From Adineta vaga (Eukaryota; Rotifera), in assembly GCA_021613535.1 (NCBI GenBank), contig CP075492.1, positions 2,728,001 to 2,792,000 on the forward strand: a DNA stretch of 64,000 bases, given 5' to 3'. Positions 9,901-19,665 of the stretch are shown piece by piece. Below the pieces are notes generated by a model, which had not been told where the DNA came from, did no database searches, and saw nothing but the letters and a program-made list of their open reading frames with translations. Made by a program: the position numbers and the translations under genes. Position 1 is the stretch's first letter, and each line of letters starts with the position of its first letter.

Positions 9901-11829
9901 TTAAATCTTGGTTCTTATAGTTCTCTATTCGTATTGGCTCTGTATTATGAAGCAATCGAATTAGATTTAATTCAAAGTAATGATTTAGTAATACAATATA
10001 TTCCTAACGAATATCAACAATCCAATATTACTCTTACAATTGAAGATCTTCTTCAAAGTAATATAGAAATAAATATGGAATGTTTTACACCAAATGATTT
10101 ACTCGATGCATTACAACAAATAAGAATTAAATCAAAAACTGAAACTGATCGTATTCCAACTAGTTTTTCACTCTCATTATTAGGACATATATTAGGTATT
10201 TTACATGACGTATCATACGAAGAAGTCGTCTACGATCGTATTATTCTTCCATTGAAATTACAACAAACAAAAGTAGATATTTCTCTATCCAATGAAGCTT
10301 ATTATCCATCTACAGCTATACGAAGTTGTATTGATGATCTCGAAATGATTTTCAATTCGTCTAACAATAATTCAATATCGACAGGATTTCAAAAGGCAGC
10401 ACTTCTATCAAATCAATTATATTATACAAATACTGAACAACTTATTGCAATCACTTATCCTAATGATTCAAATAAAATATTGATTATAGCTAGTCAACAT
10501 CCACTTCAACAATCCAATGTTGAAGTAATTATGAAGTCTACGTATTCTTTAAGTAATGAAAAAGTTTGTCAATCAATTACTAATTATGAAGAACTTGTAC
10601 AAAAATATTTAGTACAACTTCTTGGCTCATCAGGTCATACAATGGTATCAAATTTTTCTTCTCTAACACCATTTGAACAATTAGGTATTGATTCTTTACA
10701 AGTTATTACATTTGTTGAACTTTTATCTCAACACTTCGGTATCGAATTATCTGTCGATATCATGTCAAAATATCCGAATATGAAAAGTTTATCTGATTAT
10801 TTAAACCAAATCTGTTCTAAAGATGATAATCATCATAAAGTAAAAGAATCATTTCAAGAATATATTCTAAATAAAGAAGCTGGTATGCCACGTGTATATG
10901 AATCTATTACGAACAATCGATCTCTATCAATACTTTTATCATTCATTACAAATAATAAAGTGAAATTACTTAAACAATTACATCAAGATGGTGCTTTACT
11001 ATTTCGAGGATTTGCTATTGATAGTGCTGAAGATTTTTCGCAAGTCGTTGAATTATTAGCTGATAAGGATAAGACATTTCTTGATTATAGAGATGGTATT
11101 TCTCCACGTACTCGTATTACAGATAAAGTATTTACTTCAACTGAATATCCACGACAATTTGATATGGCTTTACATAATGAAATGTCTTATTCACATACGA
11201 TGCCTTCAATGATTTTCTTCTATTGTCAGCTACCACCGGATGAAGGTGCAGGTGGTGAAACACCGATTGGAAACTCTGCTGCAATTTACAATGCTATTGA
11301 TGCACATATTCGACAAGATTTTATTGATAAACAATTACTCTATATTACTAATTTACCAAGTAAAACAAATGGAATTAGTCTTGGTAAATCATGGCAAGAT
11401 ACATATCAAACTGAATCAAAGAAAGATGTTGAAATATTTCTCAAAGATAAAGATATTCAATTCAAATGGTTAACAGACGATCGTCTGAGAACAATACGAC
11501 GTATTGAAGGTATTCGAAAACATCAAGATACTGATGAAATGGTATGGTGTAATCATGCTCATTTGTTTCATCCAACAGATCTGAATATATCGACACGTCA
11601 AACTCTACAGAAGCGTTTAGAACCATTAGATATGCCTAAAAATTGTTTTTTTGGTAATGGAGATATGATTCCAGATACATCACTTGATCATATTCGTCAA
11701 GTATTGAAACAACATGAAATAAAATGGCCATGGAAAAAAGGAGATATACTTGTCTTAGATAATCTTCGTACAGCACATGGTCGTGCTTCATTTCATGGAG
11801 AACGACGTATTTTGGTTGCAATGTGTTAA
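6937..11829 (+). CDS. Type I PKS module, KS-AT-(beta-lactamase-like)-ACP-TauD
   Basis: First ATG at 6937, but the frame reads upstream through KGIAIIG, so this ATG is probably internal to a NRPS-PKS fusion. Residues about 1-440 are a ketosynthase with Cys in QTACSSSG and His in EAHGPGT and KTNIGHT. Residues about 530-830 are an acyltransferase with FPGQGAQ, nucleophile GHSSGE and a GFHS motif closest to malonyl-type AFHS. There is no KR, DH or ER. Residues about 980-1190 resemble a class C beta-lactamase/serine hydrolase but lack its catalytic residues. A carrier with LGIDSLQ follows near 1250. Residues about 1310-1628 are a TauD/TfdA-like Fe(II)/2-oxoglutarate dioxygenase: HNE near 1412, and the distal His and Arg in TAHGRASFHGERR near the C terminus. 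The module would add an unreduced C2 unit, and the tethered or released product could be oxidised. The stop at 11827 ends the assembly line without a thioesterase. No introns. Confidence 0.93.
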   Translation: MSARYGTIETAADLWTALRNGTDCCTHITHEELLQQNPSMASMLNVNPNYVHAGCTMTNALCFDHVFFGMTKRDAEITDPQHRIMLEATYEALENAGIVPQEYSGTIGMFGAVYRNTYADYYNLLRANPYEIYDATKASMGIATFDSATIMRVEIGNMVDGAPTFVSYKLGFNGPSMAIQTACSSSGTALHMALRSLEAGDCSIAIVAGVSITFPLDMGYNYQPGMIMSKTGICRSFDESADGVVGGDGAGVVVLMKATEALSAGYSIRSIITGYAINNDGQNKTSFSTTSPDTQTLCMQKALSSANIHSPQEEIDYIEAHGPGTQVGDLLEIQALTKAYSSQNESITRQLYLGSIKTNIGHTAHAASLAGLIKVVLSLEAGEIPPTLNFHRFSPVVARFQPPFQVNTHTIPWPTNDIEIRPRRAALNALGQGGTNTHFIIEQNYSMSEVHRSFGPQLFVLSAKTEIALSNVKLRLLEHLSNKSDAVNLLNMSFTLACGRIAYDRRYFAVASTVDELKDQLSNPNMSLNNHENTKSQIVFVFPGQGAQYAGMARQLYDRFPQSCATIIDTCLEELHAFDSDMEQKIRSCLFNESFNDHGILAQYAQITLFIVEYSLTQIFLSLNIHPNYIIGHSSGEFVAACLAEVMTMKDAIRLLARRCQLMMTAETGTMLAVEIDLKDDISEFATKYDVDLAVINSSTQCVYSGSISNIQKFEIDMRNQGKKVKLLNTFTGFHSRLMEPICQKLENEFKTITLREPTIPIISTVTGQLVHAGEMTQTKYWCNHLRKPVLFGPCLSSMVTNNLIKDDKSLIFIPVGPGKALHSLITRALSMATIISSPLLPDCPSALLYTLGSIWLNMIPINWTEYYRNTNARRIVLPNYPFERTICVADNRATAITNTIFESPNRTRSWSTPHNVPVHIPTTTDLFELLNKQKSICEQTKSPQNRRNSLPWKINKRSSSISAKLLNLSTNTCTSIQTIPSITDNMQLNLGSYSSLFVLALYYEAIELDLIQSNDLVIQYIPNEYQQSNITLTIEDLLQSNIEINMECFTPNDLLDALQQIRIKSKTETDRIPTSFSLSLLGHILGILHDVSYEEVVYDRIILPLKLQQTKVDISLSNEAYYPSTAIRSCIDDLEMIFNSSNNNSISTGFQKAALLSNQLYYTNTEQLIAITYPNDSNKILIIASQHPLQQSNVEVIMKSTYSLSNEKVCQSITNYEELVQKYLVQLLGSSGHTMVSNFSSLTPFEQLGIDSLQVITFVELLSQHFGIELSVDIMSKYPNMKSLSDYLNQICSKDDNHHKVKESFQEYILNKEAGMPRVYESITNNRSLSILLSFITNNKVKLLKQLHQDGALLFRGFAIDSAEDFSQVVELLADKDKTFLDYRDGISPRTRITDKVFTSTEYPRQFDMALHNEMSYSHTMPSMIFFYCQLPPDEGAGGETPIGNSAAIYNAIDAHIRQDFIDKQLLYITNLPSKTNGISLGKSWQDTYQTESKKDVEIFLKDKDIQFKWLTDDRLRTIRRIEGIRKHQDTDEMVWCNHAHLFHPTDLNISTRQTLQKRLEPLDMPKNCFFGNGDMIPDTSLDHIRQVLKQHEIKWPWKKGDILVLDNLRTAHGRASFHGERRILVAMC

Positions 11830-11991
11830 TATTTTATTTTTATGAACTATCATCAATATTATAATAAACTTTTTTTATGTTCTATGTTAATCTCGCACTA
11901 TTTTATGCACTAAATGATTCATATTTTTGAATAAAACTTCGAAAAAAATTGATTTGATACGATTTCACAAGTGTCATATTTGAAAATTGAA

Positions 11992-14466
11992 TTATTTCGA
12001 TGGTAAGTTGGAATATACTGTCATGAAGAAGATCAGTGGTACGAAAAGAGCAAACCAAGATGAGAACGTCGAAGGATGACCACCATTATTCAAAGAATGT
12101 GAGAATGAGCAACTAGATGGGTTTTTATCACATGTATCCATTTCAAGTGCTTCTCCTCCGTGTAAGCTATTATGTTCATACAACTCTAAATATTCTGAAG
12201 ATGATGTAGTTACGGTAGTCTCTGCTGTTAATGAAGTATCGTAAGATTCAATTGTAGTTGTTGTTGTTGTTGTTGTAACATACTGGTTGTTATATTCAAA
12301 AAATGCTGTAGTTGTTGTTATATAGTGGGTGTCAGATGTAACAATTGTCGTTGATGTGAATGTTGATCTCATTGGTGAAATCAAATGTTGATCATCAGCT
12401 GATATTTGAATTGGAACTTCACGTAGAATCATATTGTCATTATTTCCGTTGACTCGTTTTTCTACGGCAATAAATGCTGTGTATGGAGATAGAATATTGT
12501 ATTTGAGAGATAATTCAGTAATCTGCTTCTTTTTCATTTCTTCGTTTTTCATTATTTTTTCTTTTAAATCTGTTTGATCTTGAAAACGTGACTGTAATGA
12601 TCCTGTACTCAATTCTTTCGCATGTTCTAATTCGTGAATAAGTGCTTTAGCAGCAAGACGTGAAATTGTTCCAGTATTTTCCACGATTAAGATTTGATCA
12701 AAATGAGCTTCACCTAGTTGATGATCATTTTCATCTATATAAAATCCTACAGAAAAATTATCATCTAAAGGTAAGGTAATCGTGGTATTTGTAAGACCAT
12801 AGATGTTTAAACGATCTTTAGCATAAACTGGAGGTAGTTGAGCAGGTGCTGTATAGACACTGGTCTCACCTAAATTCCATTTAGCTCGAATACCAGTAAT
12901 ACTTGGCTGTAAAGCTCTGTCTAATTGTTCTTTTACATAGATGTCAACTCTTTCATGAGGTGGAATAAAAACAAATCGACCATTTGTTGCACGAGCAAGA
13001 CCTTTGATCAAAGCGCGACTAGGTGACATTCCCAAACCAAAGGAAAAAATTCGAGTAGATGAAGACATTGTTCGACACAAATCCAATACTTGAGAAACAT
13101 CCATAATCTGACCGTCCGTTAGAAGAAAGATTTGGCGTGAACGTCCTTTATTTGGCGGATGATTTTTCAACCATTGTAATGGCGCGAACTGAAAAGAAGA
13201 GACAACAAGAAATATAGATCAAATGTAAAAATATCGAACTTACTAATTCAGTCCCACCTAAATCAGCTTGCATCTGTTCGACAATTTTTTGTGCTTGTTG
13301 AAGATTTACGTCATTAGCGATAACAGTACTTTCTGGGAATAATGGTGAATAAGTTGAACCAAATCGAATGATATTAAAGTAAGAATATGGTGGAAGATTT
13401 TGAAGGAAAAGTATAACAGCTTTCTTAGTCAAACCAATTTTGTCTTCTGAATACATTGATCCACTACAATCTACCACAAAAATAAATTCATTTGTTTGAT
13501 TATCATTTTCTCCTTGTCGACAATCCTCTTCCGTAGGAAAAAAACTAACCATTACAGCATTAGAATCCACAGTTAAAATAGTATTGGTTTGTCTTTTCAT
13601 AAGTTCAATATTGATTAGAATATCTCGATCTAAATGAGTATTTTCATGAGCAAATGTCACAACATAAATATCACTTCGATGAACATCTATTTCAATTTGA
13701 TGAGATGATGAGCTCACTTTACGGATTAATTCGCCTTTTGAATCACTTATCTTTTTAATATTACAACGAAAATTAATAGTATATGGACTATTCTGTACGT
13801 ATTGAATATTAGGACTTGTAAATGATGATGATCCAGTCTGTTGAGAATTGTATCGAGGTGCAATAGTCGTAGGAATCACAAAACGAATAATAGATCCATT
13901 TATCAAATCTAATTCAGTGACATATGATATAGTAATTGTACATTCAGTCAATGGTGGTAATGCACCAATATTAATAATAAACATGTCTGGAGATTTTTCA
14001 TCTTGTTCTAATAGATAAGCTCCATGATTATTTTTTAATGCATCAATATATTCTTTCTGTGCTACATTTTTCTCTTTCAATTCAGCAAATATTTCTCGAT
14101 CATTAATACGTGCAATAAATGAATAAATTGCTGCTTGTTCTTCGATAGGAAAATAATAAACAGCTTCAAATGGTTTGTTTTCATTGTTATAAAATATTTG
14201 AGTTATAGTTACATCAGCTGCAAATGAATTAATTGTTGCATCAATATCTACTTTCTTCAAAGGAACATAAAGTGATGATGATGATAAATCACTATTAGTA
14301 GTTCGTTTGATCTCAAGTCGCTGACCATTTAGTTGAACAAACAAGGATAAGAATATCCCACCAATGATCAATTTTTGCCTATTTTCAACTATAGATATAG
14401 GGATGTCTAGTAAGTCTCATATATGAACATATAAAAATACTTACAAAATCGCATTGTTCGATCCAT
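11992..14466 (-). CDS. VIT and von Willebrand factor A domain protein (inter-alpha-trypsin-inhibitor heavy-chain-like)
   Basis: Three exons are read on the minus strand: 14466..14445, 14406..13244 and 13188..11992, giving 793 codons. The 55-bp intron 13189-13243 falls in the VWA domain after GGTEL and resumes FAPLQWLKNHPP. The first intron (14407-14444) would be only 38 bp. It is proposed because the main exon has no ATG in frame, and this junction supplies MDRTMRF followed by a hydrophobic segment (IIGGIFLSLFVQL) that would act as signal peptide or anchor. After it comes a VIT domain (NENKPFEAVYYFPI, then NIGALPP) and a VWA domain with MIDAS residues DCSGS, the Thr of GGTEL and LTDG. The C terminus has a Thr/Ser-rich stretch and a hydrophobic tail (WFALFVPLIFFMTVY), so the protein is probably tethered outside the cell. 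ITIH relatives bind extracellular matrix; the ligand here is unknown. It converges on the PKS 162 bp away. Confidence 0.88.
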
Positions 14467-15481
14467 TCAATTAGAAATCAGTGTGTTATCTAGGTATCAG
14501 AAAATATTGATTTTATACGTATATTTATATATTATTACGACGCAAATCGATGATAACAATCAAACTCGGAAAATATATTTATTCGACGACAAAAATATTT
14601 TCTCTCGGAAGAAAAAAAAATATTATCAAATCAAATAGGTAATTTATAATGTATAGGTACACCATAGATGTGTTTATAAACGATGAAACGCTTCACAAAA
14701 TTTTTCTCTTTTCTTTTCGATCAATAGAAAACGAAATAATACGAAGTCAGGCTTTTCATTTTCCTACTTTTGAGAAGAAATTAAAAAAAAGAAGAATCAG
14801 TTTAACTCTCACTAAATTGAATAGTATTCTCTAAAATAAATTCTGATAAACATATAAAACATAATGTTCTATAGATTACTAATATGTTCATGTCATATAC
14901 TTACATTTTTTCTCAGCCAAAAACATATTCATCTGCATTTCCTAACAACGTATTGTAGAATAGAGATGTGATTCGAGAGTTTTATTGTATTTTAATCCGT
15001 ACATTGTACCGTAATAAAACTCTCAAGTCATATTTCTACTCAGCAATAAATTTTGTTGCAAAGCATGATAAACGCACAAACAAAGAAAGGGGAAGAAGAC
15101 GTTTGTCAGGGAGTGTACACATTAGCTGTATATGTTTATCTAAGTATGATCTATTGCTGTACCTGAACATTTGGTCAAGAAACCAAAAGCTGAAATTCAA
15201 TCAATATATGCATACAACAGATTAAATTGTGGTATCGAAATATTAGAAGTACTTATAAACTTATTAGCTATTTTTAAAATTAGAAAACTGTGCTAAATAA
15301 ATTCTAACTTGCTATGGATACTAATAAACCACACCCGCACACCCTCAAGATTAAATCCATCGATAACGATAAGATCAATTTATTTCAAAGTAAATAGTAA
15401 AATAGAATTTTCTTTTTAGTATTTTTGTATCACAGTAATCACAACTTTTTTCCAAGAGAAAAAAAACCTCAAATATAATTG
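14467..15481. other. Intergenic, no gene seen
   Basis: AT-rich spacer between the 5' end of the VIT/VWA gene and the 3' end of the channel gene. Short open frames at 14649-14834 and 14968-15225 have low-complexity translations and no recognisable domain. A C-rich telomere-like stretch (ACACCCGCACACCC) lies at 15330-15345 and is listed separately. Confidence 0.6.
15330..15350 (-). repeat. Telomere-like C-rich motif
   Basis: ACACCCGCACACCCTCAAG, the complement of CTTGAGGGTGTGCGGGTGT. It shares the GAGGGTG core with the motif at 18048 and resembles the TGTGGG telomere unit reported from bdelloid rotifers. Too short to call a true interstitial telomere. Confidence 0.4.
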
Positions 15482-17618
15482 TCAAAATACTGATCGTTTT
15501 GTTTGGGATTGTGTGTTTGGAAATTTATACTTTATATTTCCTTCTATAGGTACCGATGACATCGAATTATCAACTAAAATAATAATTTTATCATTCTGTG
15601 AAAAGATAATGTTTTGTTGTTTATCTGGATTTAAAACAATTCCAAAAGATCTTGTTTCATCATGTGAATATTTCATTAATCTATAACCAATTGGTAAACA
15701 ATGATATTTTAATATTTCTTGTACAATTTGATAATAACTAATCGATATTCCTAATGGAACAAAGATCGATGCTAAACACAAATAAATTTCCGGACCACCG
15801 GCTGTTAATAAAATATCATAAACTTTTTTAATATTTCGATTTTCCGATAATTGTGAAAGATATTTTGAAAGTAAATTTGGACTAACAATAAAATCATCGG
15901 CACATATTGTATTAACTAATTGTCGATTACGTATATCAATCATTTCTGTAATAATACTAAATGTTTTCTTTTGATTAGATTTATCAAGAATATTTTGTAA
16001 ATATAATAAACAAATTAAACATTCAGCATCGACTTCTTCAATAATATTATCATCTTCATTAGCTAATATGATAATATAACGATAAGAAAAGAAATTGAAT
16101 TTTTCTAAATCATATTTATTTGTTAAACTTCCAAAATATATAAATATTTTTTGTTCTTTTAATTCATTAGTTAATTCTTTAGTGATAAAATCTATGATTT
16201 TCTTAGAATTTATTAATATATGTAATTCACTACCATGAGCAACATAAGTATCTAATTCTTTTGCAATTAATGCTGCTCTACTATTCCATCCAAGTATAAG
16301 ATTTCGTTCAATTGTTTTCACTGTTCGTTCAAGTATCTGTTGTGATAAGAAATTTGTAGGATGATGTTGACGTAAATGATCAGGTGATAAGATAATTTTA
16401 TCATCATCTTCAGCGATAACAATAATTTGATCATTTATATTAATTATTGTATCTAATTGAGGACATAATTTAACTGTACCATCAGAAAACATTAATCCAA
16501 TAACTGAACATTTCCTATATGAAAATAAAGCATCATAAAATGTTTTTCCAACAAGTTTATTTTCATATTTAAAATAAATTTCATCATTTTCAAATGATAA
16601 TAACGTTGCTAAGATTATAGTTAAACCACTTTGTCGACATGATTGAGCTATAATACGTGCAATTATTTCATCTGTATAGACAAATAATGTTTCATCTCCA
16701 CCTGCAATCATTGCTGCTTCTAAATAAATTCGTTGTTTAATTTCTGCAACAATATGAAAATGAATATTTGTTCTTCTTGGATTATTTCGTATTGCTAATA
16801 CTGTTTTAATAATTTGAATATCAGGATTAGGATTGGTTTCGGATGTTAATATAATTATTGATCGTGATTGATTAAGACTTAATTTATTTAAATCATTGAT
16901 CTAAAATAAAAAGATTCTATTTAATATTTTAAATTCAAAGATATTTCATACCGACATTGGATCACCATTTCGATAAATAATTCTTGTATTTTTTAAATTA
17001 GTTATTTTATTCTTAATCATATATTGAATTTCCGTTCGATCTTTTCGTGTTAATATAACAATTGAAGGATTTCGTTGACTTTCATTTGCAATAATTAATT
17101 CATTAAGAATATCGAAGATTTTTAATGACCATCCTAAAATAACTAAAGACAAAAACAACGTTTTCTTCTTTGTTTAAATATGAATTCAATTAAAGAAATT
17201 AACCTGTATGATTCTTTTCAACAACTGTTGTATGTCCTTTTTTTAATTCATTCAATTTCTCATCCATAAAAGTAACAATTGCACCAATTAATATGGCTAT
17301 AATAACAAGACCACAAAGTATAACAATGCCCGATATAATTCGATGTTTTAAACCTTCATCTTCTGCTGCTGCACATGGATCAAGTACACGTGTAAATGTT
17401 GCCCATAATGCATCTTCATAATGTTCACTTGTTTCAGTATAATAATAAATAATACTAAATAATAATGTGATAAATATTGTAATAATAATTAAGAGTGGAA
17501 TTATAAAAATTAAACCATAAGTAAATAAACTTTCAAATTTATATTTTATATATGAAAATATATATTTCAATAATCCATTATGATTCTTTGGAGAAGGTTT
17601 TATTTGCATTTTTTTCAA
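15482..17618 (-). CDS. CASTOR/POLLUX-type ion channel with RCK domains
   Basis: Three exons (17618..17204, 17142..16952, 16900..15482) give 674 residues, with introns of 61 and 51 bp. The N-terminal part has a membrane segment (FIIPLLIIITIFITLLFSII), a pore-like region (ALWATFTRVLDP) and a second membrane segment before DEKLNELKKGHTTVVEKNHT. The next exon continues VILGWSLKIFDILNELIIAN, the conserved first RCK (nucleotide-binding) strand of the CASTOR/POLLUX family. Later parts show SFENDEIYFKYE, DGTVKLCP and VIAEDDDKI, then a second RCK-like half starting LILGWNSRAALIAKEL. Plant members are nuclear-envelope cation channels, and bacteria encode relatives. Animals usually do not, so horizontal origin is likely, although the gene has animal-type introns. 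The ion carried and its location in the cell are not readable from sequence. Start at 17618 gives a normal cytoplasmic N terminus; an upstream exon cannot be excluded. Confidence 0.87.
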
Positions 17619-18780
17619 AAATAATCTTCAAAAATATGAGAGACGAAAAAGAAACGTCAACTATTTAAGGATATGGACTGAATGAGAAAATAATTAACAC
17701 TTCGACTAGAACTATTCAATTTCAGTTCGATATAAATGAGATCATAGAAAAGAATAAACGTACTTTTATAGTAAATGACAAAAAGATTGATTTCTTTTAT
17801 GTATAAATATCGTTTTTATACCGATACGAAGATTAATGAAGAAAAGAAAAAACGTTCTTTCTTTCTTAGCAATTCTGTTTTTCTACTAAATCATTCATTT
17901 TCAATTGTAAGACTCGAATGATTATTCTTACCATTAAAATGTTATGTATATATATAATAAAAGGAAAAAAGAAAATCAGGATATCTAAATTTTTCTTTTT
18001 TTTGGTGTATTACTTTATACCTGTTGTGGAATAATCTCATTGATCTTGAGGGTGGGTGTGAGTGTGGGTGGGATTGATGTGCAAGTACGCTACCCACACC
18101 CACGAAGATTCTTCAGTTCTGCTTTCGTCATCTTGAAGAAGAGAACGAACGAAATTATAGAATAATCAACACAAGGCAAAAAATTAACAATTGTCGATTT
18201 TTTTCTAACGAAAAAGGTGACGATGTAATTGCAAGATAGATCTACAAACATCACCCCTTCACGTATTCATATAACTATCCATTCCACATCCTTCTTCATT
18301 CGGCAATATCACGGTACGTTCATACCCTGCAGCGCATTATTTAAATCGTCATTTTTCGTTGTTTGGATATTCGCTATTACATCATAATTGGTTTTTGAGA
18401 GTAGATTTCGATAAAAATATAATAAAATTGAAAAAAAACTTAGGGTTCACATTTTCTTAATGTTATTCTCAACTTTCTTGTCAGGTTTGTATATTTAATA
18501 AATGATTATATGGCAATCACCTTCAAGAGAAAAGATTTATTTTTGTCTTTGTCATGATTAAAGTATTTTCAATTTAACAACATCAATTAAAAGAGAAAAA
18601 AACACCAACGATTTATTGTTCATTTTCATTTATGTTTGTGGTACCACTTGATTTCGTTTTTCTTTGAAATTTTTGCAATATATTTTAGAGAAGACATGAA
18701 TAAACTGTCGTCGAAATCGATGTGATGCACATATGTATATATAAAATGGACACTAGAATCATATAAATATTTTATTTACA
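17619..18780. other. Intergenic between channel 5' end and GPCR 3' end
   Basis: About 1.1 kb holding no frame with a recognisable product. It contains the G-rich/C-rich inverted pair at 18048-18103 and probably the promoter of the channel gene near 17640-17950. No TATA element can be assigned with confidence in such AT-rich sequence. Confidence 0.5.
18048..18103. repeat. Telomere-like G-rich inverted repeat
   Basis: GAGGGTGGGTGTGAGTGTGG and further GTGGG units at 18048-18073 are followed at 18091-18103 by TACCCACACCCAC, so the stretch could fold into a hairpin. The units resemble the bdelloid telomere repeat TGTGGG. It is intergenic and not within any predicted exon. Confidence 0.5.
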
Positions 18781-19665
18781 TTAAATTTTAGTTTTTTTCT
18801 TTTTATCAATACTCACTGCGTAATATATCCAAAAAATAGTAAAAGTAACAGTAGAACTGAGATCAAGTTGTGCTTTAAGAACTAAATCATTATTAACATT
18901 GGTAGTTAAGGCAATAATAAACGTGATCGTATATGGTGACAAAACAAATGTGTTTATAACTCCTTGTACTAGAACTATTAATGTTAATTGCTTATCCAAT
19001 TCACGTCGAATAAGTGGTACAATATAATAACGCATTTTTTGAATATTTCGGTAAGCCATTACACCAAATGTGATTGTTATGAAAATAGGTGAAAATCCGA
19101 TCAGAACAGGTGAATTAAAATAAGTACGAACCTGTATATAAATTGTGTTTGTCATAGTACAAATGACTTGGCCGGTTGTTGGTGAGACAACATGATTCAA
19201 AAAAATCAAATAAGGAACTCCGTATAAAAACCAAATAATACTTAAGATAAATATTAAACGTCGAGCAAGTTTCATATTACATAATTGTTGTAAACGTGGA
19301 TGAGAACATGTTGCACAATATTGATCGATCACTGCAAGACAAAAACAATTCAAAGAAAATATTGTACAAATAGCAGTACAAGATAATCGAAATTTACAAT
19401 AAAACAATGATATTTCACTACCATCCGATCCAATCATTACGCTTAATATACGTGATAAGGCGGTAGTGAATAATTGACCAATATTTAAAATAGACATAAT
19501 TAATAAATAAAATGCACATGAACTTTGTCGAAATGTTTGAAGACTAAGAAATACAGTTATATTGAATATATTACCCAATAAACCTGCGATAAAAACGAAT
19601 AAACCAACGTAGATAAGTACTTGTTTTTCAGCAAATTGTAAAGATGAAATATAGGATGACGACAT
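18781..19665 (-). CDS. Rhodopsin-like 7TM receptor, orphan (copy 1)
   Basis: Single exon, 294 residues, ATG at 19665-19663. TM1 carries LLGNIFN, the class A G-N pair. A Cys at the start of TM3 (FYCKFRLSC) can pair with the Cys of the second extracellular loop (QVICTM). The DRY position reads IDQY, so the Arg is replaced by Gln. TM4 has a Trp (IIWFLYGVPYLIF). TM7 reads FWIYYAVS instead of NPxxY, and the protein ends in a very short basic tail (KKKKTKI). The general form is that of FMRFamide-receptor-like families expanded in rotifers. Ligand and coupling are unknown; the altered DRY and missing NPxxY suggest unusual activation. Confidence 0.82.
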   Translation of the reverse strand: MSSSYISSLQFAEKQVLIYVGLFVFIAGLLGNIFNITVFLSLQTFRQSSCAFYLLIMSILNIGQLFTTALSRILSVMIGSDGSEISLFYCKFRLSCTAICTIFSLNCFCLAVIDQYCATCSHPRLQQLCNMKLARRLIFILSIIWFLYGVPYLIFLNHVVSPTTGQVICTMTNTIYIQVRTYFNSPVLIGFSPIFITITFGVMAYRNIQKMRYYIVPLIRRELDKQLTLIVLVQGVINTFVLSPYTITFIIALTTNVNNDLVLKAQLDLSSTVTFTIFWIYYAVSIDKKKKTKI

